Position numbers and translations under genes: made by a program. Below are positions 3,745-6,612 of a DNA stretch of 6,612 nucleotides, piece by piece. The notes below the pieces were generated by a model. It saw nothing but the letters and a program-made list of their open reading frames with translations. It was not told the DNA's origin and ran no database searches. The number at the start of each line of letters is the position of its first letter. The first letter of the stretch is position 1. The DNA comes from Holophagaceae bacterium (GTDB lineage: Bacteria > Acidobacteriota > Holophagae > Holophagales > Holophagaceae): contig DPRT01000134.1 of NCBI GenBank assembly GCA_003538615.1, positions 1 to 6,612 of the forward strand. The letters are read 5' to 3'.

Positions 3745-6612
3745 ATGAATCGAGTCTTGACCCGGTTGGGCTTCACCGCCGCCGCCATCGTCGCTGGGAG
3801 CGGCATCGTCGCGCATGCGCAGACGGCCACCACGGGTGCCGTCAGCGGCGCCGTGACGGATGCCAAGGGCGCTCCGATCGCCGGCGCAACCGTCCGTCTG
3901 ACCTCCACCCAGACCACCCGCCAGGCCGTGACGGGTGCCGATGGCACCTTCCGCATGGGCCTTCTGAACCCTGGCGCATGGACCGTGGAAGTCACCAAGG
4001 GTGGCCTCCAGAAGATCACCCAGCACGTCAACGTGCTGGTGAACCAGACCCAGCCCGTGAACTTCAAGATGGCCGGCGAAGCCGCCACCGTGGTTGAAGT
4101 GCTCGGCACGGCCACCACCGTGGACACCACCACCACCCAGACGGGCATGGTCACCTCCATGGACAACCTCTCGGCCATTCCCAAGGGCCGCGACATGAGC
4201 ACCATCGCGATGCTGGCGCCCGGCGTGGTCACGGGCGGCTTCGGCTCTGATCCCTCCATCGGCGGCGGCTCCTCGGCCGAGAACAGCTACGTCGTGGACG
4301 GCCTCTCCACCACCAACACTGCCCGCGGCTTCCAGGGCGCCTCCCTCGTCACCGACTTCATCGATCAGGTGGAAGTCCAGACCGGCGGCTTCAAGCCCGA
4401 GTTCAGCGCCCTCGGCGGCGTCATCAACGCCATCACCAAGTCCGGCACCAACAGCTTCAAGGGTTCCTCCTGGCTGACCTGGGATCCCATCGGCATCCAG
4501 GCCGTCCCCAAGAAGAACAAGTACTTCAAGCAGGCTGCTCCCCCGAGCCGCTATGACATCGGCGCCGAAGTGGGCGGCCCCCTCATCAAGGACAAGCTGT
4601 TCTTCTTCGCCGGCCTCGATGTCGCCAAGACCGAGACCAACGAGACCAACAACCTGCCGAACGCCTCTGGCAACAAGAACGGCAAGGAGACCATCAACAA
4701 CCTCCAGTTCATCGGCAAGATCAACTGGATGATCACCCAGGACCACCAGCTCACGTTCTCCGCGAACGTGAACAACTCCAAGGATGATTTCCCCACCGCC
4801 TACCCTGCCTCCTTCGGCAATGCCCAGCTGGGCTCGACCATCAAGAACACGGTCCAGAACCTCGTCCTGAACTACGACTGGACCATCTCGCCCAGCCTCT
4901 TCCTCAGCGCCAAGCTGGGCACCACCCAGTACAAGACCACCGAAGACCCCACGGACGCCACCAACCCGAACGTGACCGATGGCCGCTGGCATGTCTACGG
5001 CCCCGGCGCCGGCGACTACGATCCCAGCTACAACTCCCTCAACTTCGTGCGCGGCGGCCGCGGCTACTACGTGGCCGAGGACAAGACCCAGACCACCCAG
5101 GCCAAGATCGACCTGAGCTGGTTCGTCGGCTCCCACAACATGAAGTTCGGCATCAGCCAGCTGGAGTCCAAGTACAGTGAGCTCGCCAAGACCTCCGGCG
5201 GCCACCGTGACCAGGTGCTCGTCGGCACCGCATCTGCCCCCAGCTCCCTCTACCAGACCTACTTGAGCACCAACGCTTCGGTGAAGGCCGTCTGGCAGGC
5301 CATCTACGCCCAGGACACCTGGGATGTGGGCGCAGGCGTCAAGCTGATGTATGGCTTCCGCTTCGAGACGCAGGACCAGAAGGACATGCACAACAAGTCC
5401 TTCATGAAGTTCGATGACTTCAAGGACTACATGCAGCCCCGCATCGGCCTGACCTGGGATGTGAACCAGGACGGCAAGACCAAGGTCAGCCTGAACTACG
5501 CCAAGTACTTCGAGCAGATCCCCCAGCGTCTGGCCATCCGGGTGTACGCGAACGAGACCTACATCCGCTACCGGTACGCCAACACCCAGTACACCTACAA
5601 CGACGCCACCGGCGCCTACGCCCTCAATCCCGGCGCCGTCTACAACCGCGTGACCGACTTCGCCACGCCCTTCAGCTTCGACCCCATCGCCGAAGGCACC
5701 AAGCTGCCCGAGCGCAGTGAGTACGTGCTGGGCCTCGACCACACCTACGCCAGCGGCTGGACCGTGGGCGTCCACGCCCGCTACCGCGAGCTGAAGAACC
5801 CCCTGGAAGACATGGTCTTCACCGACACCACCGGCGCGCCCTACGACGAGGGTCCGGCCATCGACTTCGTGGGCACCCCCAGCCAGTACGGCGCGGGCGC
5901 GGCCGTCATCGGCAACCCCGGAGCCTTCATCCAGTGGCGCCCGAACCCCAAGAGCATGACCCTCATCCTCCTCGGCCAGGGCGCGACCACCAACAACTAC
6001 GGGATCAACATCCTGGACTACTACAACCCCGCCACGGGCCTCTTCACCGTGAACAACACCGGCTATGAGAAGGCTGGCAACAAGTACGCCAGCGTCGACT
6101 TCACCCTCGACAAGAAGACCGACCGCGACACCCTCAGCTTCAGCTACACCTGGAGCCGGCTGGAAGGCAACTACGAGGGCGTGGTGTCCAGCTCCAACGG
6201 CCAGGCGGACGGCAACATCACCGCCTCCTTCGACTACTACCCCTACGTGGGCTACGGCATGCTGCCCAACGACCGCACCCACGCGGTCAAGCTCTTCGCC
6301 AGCCACCGCTTCGACTTCATCGGCGGCGATCTGAATGTGGGCGCCAACTACACCTACATGAGCGGCACGCCCATCAGCCTGTTCGATGATGGCTCCACGA
6401 CCGAAGGCAACGCCCCCGGCAGTGGCAGCTCCATCGACCTCGGCGGCTACGGTAACGCCGTCCCCGCCAACGGCCAGCTCGGCCAGTACGGCCGGACGCC
6501 CGCGATCAACAACGTGGATCTCCACATCGACTGGGCCTACAAGCTCGGCAAGAAGTACAAGCTGATCCCCAGCGTGGACATCTTCAACACCTTCAACACC
6601 CGCTACGCCACC
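3745..6612 (+). CDS. Oar-like TonB-dependent receptor 2, 3' end beyond the window
   Basis: The frame is open from the ATG at 3745 to the window edge: 956 codons with no stop. Residues 1-25 are a signal peptide (Arg near the start, hydrophobic FTAAAIVAGSGIVAHA, predicted cleavage before Q26). Residues 30-110 are a carboxypeptidase-regulatory-like domain with VSGAVTDAKGAPIAGATVRL, TGADGTF and LLNPGAWTVEVTKGG. VVEVLGTAT (116-124) occupies the expected TonB-box position. The plug spans about 130-240, with IPKGRDMSTIAMLAPGV, YVVDGLS and GGVINAITKSGTNSF (224-238). The barrel begins with GGPLIKDKLFFFAG (from 277) and includes WSRLEGNYEG (from 803), echoing receptor 1. The visible end, VDIFNTFNTRYAT, resembles the strand about 60 residues before the end of receptor 1, so roughly 50 residues are missing and the full protein should be about 1,000 aa. 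No cysteine occurs in the visible part. It is an outer-membrane TonB-dependent transporter with unknown substrate. It is clearly a distinct protein rather than a recent duplicate: conserved motifs match but most of the barrel does not. Confidence 0.92.
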   Translation, partial: MNRVLTRLGFTAAAIVAGSGIVAHAQTATTGAVSGAVTDAKGAPIAGATVRLTSTQTTRQAVTGADGTFRMGLLNPGAWTVEVTKGGLQKITQHVNVLVNQTQPVNFKMAGEAATVVEVLGTATTVDTTTTQTGMVTSMDNLSAIPKGRDMSTIAMLAPGVVTGGFGSDPSIGGGSSAENSYVVDGLSTTNTARGFQGASLVTDFIDQVEVQTGGFKPEFSALGGVINAITKSGTNSFKGSSWLTWDPIGIQAVPKKNKYFKQAAPPSRYDIGAEVGGPLIKDKLFFFAGLDVAKTETNETNNLPNASGNKNGKETINNLQFIGKINWMITQDHQLTFSANVNNSKDDFPTAYPASFGNAQLGSTIKNTVQNLVLNYDWTISPSLFLSAKLGTTQYKTTEDPTDATNPNVTDGRWHVYGPGAGDYDPSYNSLNFVRGGRGYYVAEDKTQTTQAKIDLSWFVGSHNMKFGISQLESKYSELAKTSGGHRDQVLVGTASAPSSLYQTYLSTNASVKAVWQAIYAQDTWDVGAGVKLMYGFRFETQDQKDMHNKSFMKFDDFKDYMQPRIGLTWDVNQDGKTKVSLNYAKYFEQIPQRLAIRVYANETYIRYRYANTQYTYNDATGAYALNPGAVYNRVTDFATPFSFDPIAEGTKLPERSEYVLGLDHTYASGWTVGVHARYRELKNPLEDMVFTDTTGAPYDEGPAIDFVGTPSQYGAGAAVIGNPGAFIQWRPNPKSMTLILLGQGATTNNYGINILDYYNPATGLFTVNNTGYEKAGNKYASVDFTLDKKTDRDTLSFSYTWSRLEGNYEGVVSSSNGQADGNITASFDYYPYVGYGMLPNDRTHAVKLFASHRFDFIGGDLNVGANYTYMSGTPISLFDDGSTTEGNAPGSGSSIDLGGYGNAVPANGQLGQYGRTPAINNVDLHIDWAYKLGKKYKLIPSVDIFNTFNTRYAT

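Noticed and set aside
3715..6525. A 936-codon open frame on the minus strand opposite receptor 2
   Set aside because: Same explanation: in register with receptor 2, no recognisable protein sequence, and the sense strand shows clear domain motifs.

Overview
The window is high-GC, gene-dense DNA with all recognisable genes on the + strand. It holds the 3' end of a thymidine/pyrimidine-nucleoside phosphorylase gene (1-251), a complete TonB-dependent receptor-like gene (560-3442) and a second receptor of the same type that runs off the right edge (3745-6612). Both receptors have a cleavable signal peptide, an N-terminal carboxypeptidase-regulatory-like beta-sandwich, a plug and a large beta-barrel. 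That is the Oar-like layout found in many copies in Acidobacteriota and Myxococcota. With the strong G/C third-position codon bias, this suggests an acidobacterium, perhaps of the Holophagae/Geothrix type. The organism assignment is inference; no marker gene is present.

Layout: the nucleoside phosphorylase tail ends at 251. A 308-nt gap (252-559) follows, with a small GC hairpin, an AT-richer stretch with promoter-like sequence and a 10-bp tandem repeat, and a hairpin directly upstream of the Shine-Dalgarno site of receptor 1. Receptor 1 ends at 3442 and is closed by a very strong intrinsic terminator (3460-3489). The 302-nt gap before receptor 2 is the most unusual non-coding part. It has an AT-richer segment, a promoter-like site, a C-rich G-poor stretch, a second intrinsic-terminator-like hairpin with a T tract (3658-3690) lying upstream of receptor 2 and pointing into it, and a run of nine C beside the Shine-Dalgarno site. 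Receptor 2 has 956 codons in the window and probably lacks about 50 C-terminal residues.

The two receptors are tandem relatives but appear to be separate transcription units, since a strong terminator lies between them. They would act in the outer membrane, energised by a TonB-ExbB-ExbD complex encoded elsewhere, and their substrates cannot be read from the sequence. The phosphorylase is an unrelated nucleoside-salvage neighbour. No mobile element, CRISPR array, tRNA or rRNA is visible. I found no clearly new multi-gene system. The points most worth checking are the possible attenuation leader and the C9 tract in front of receptor 2.
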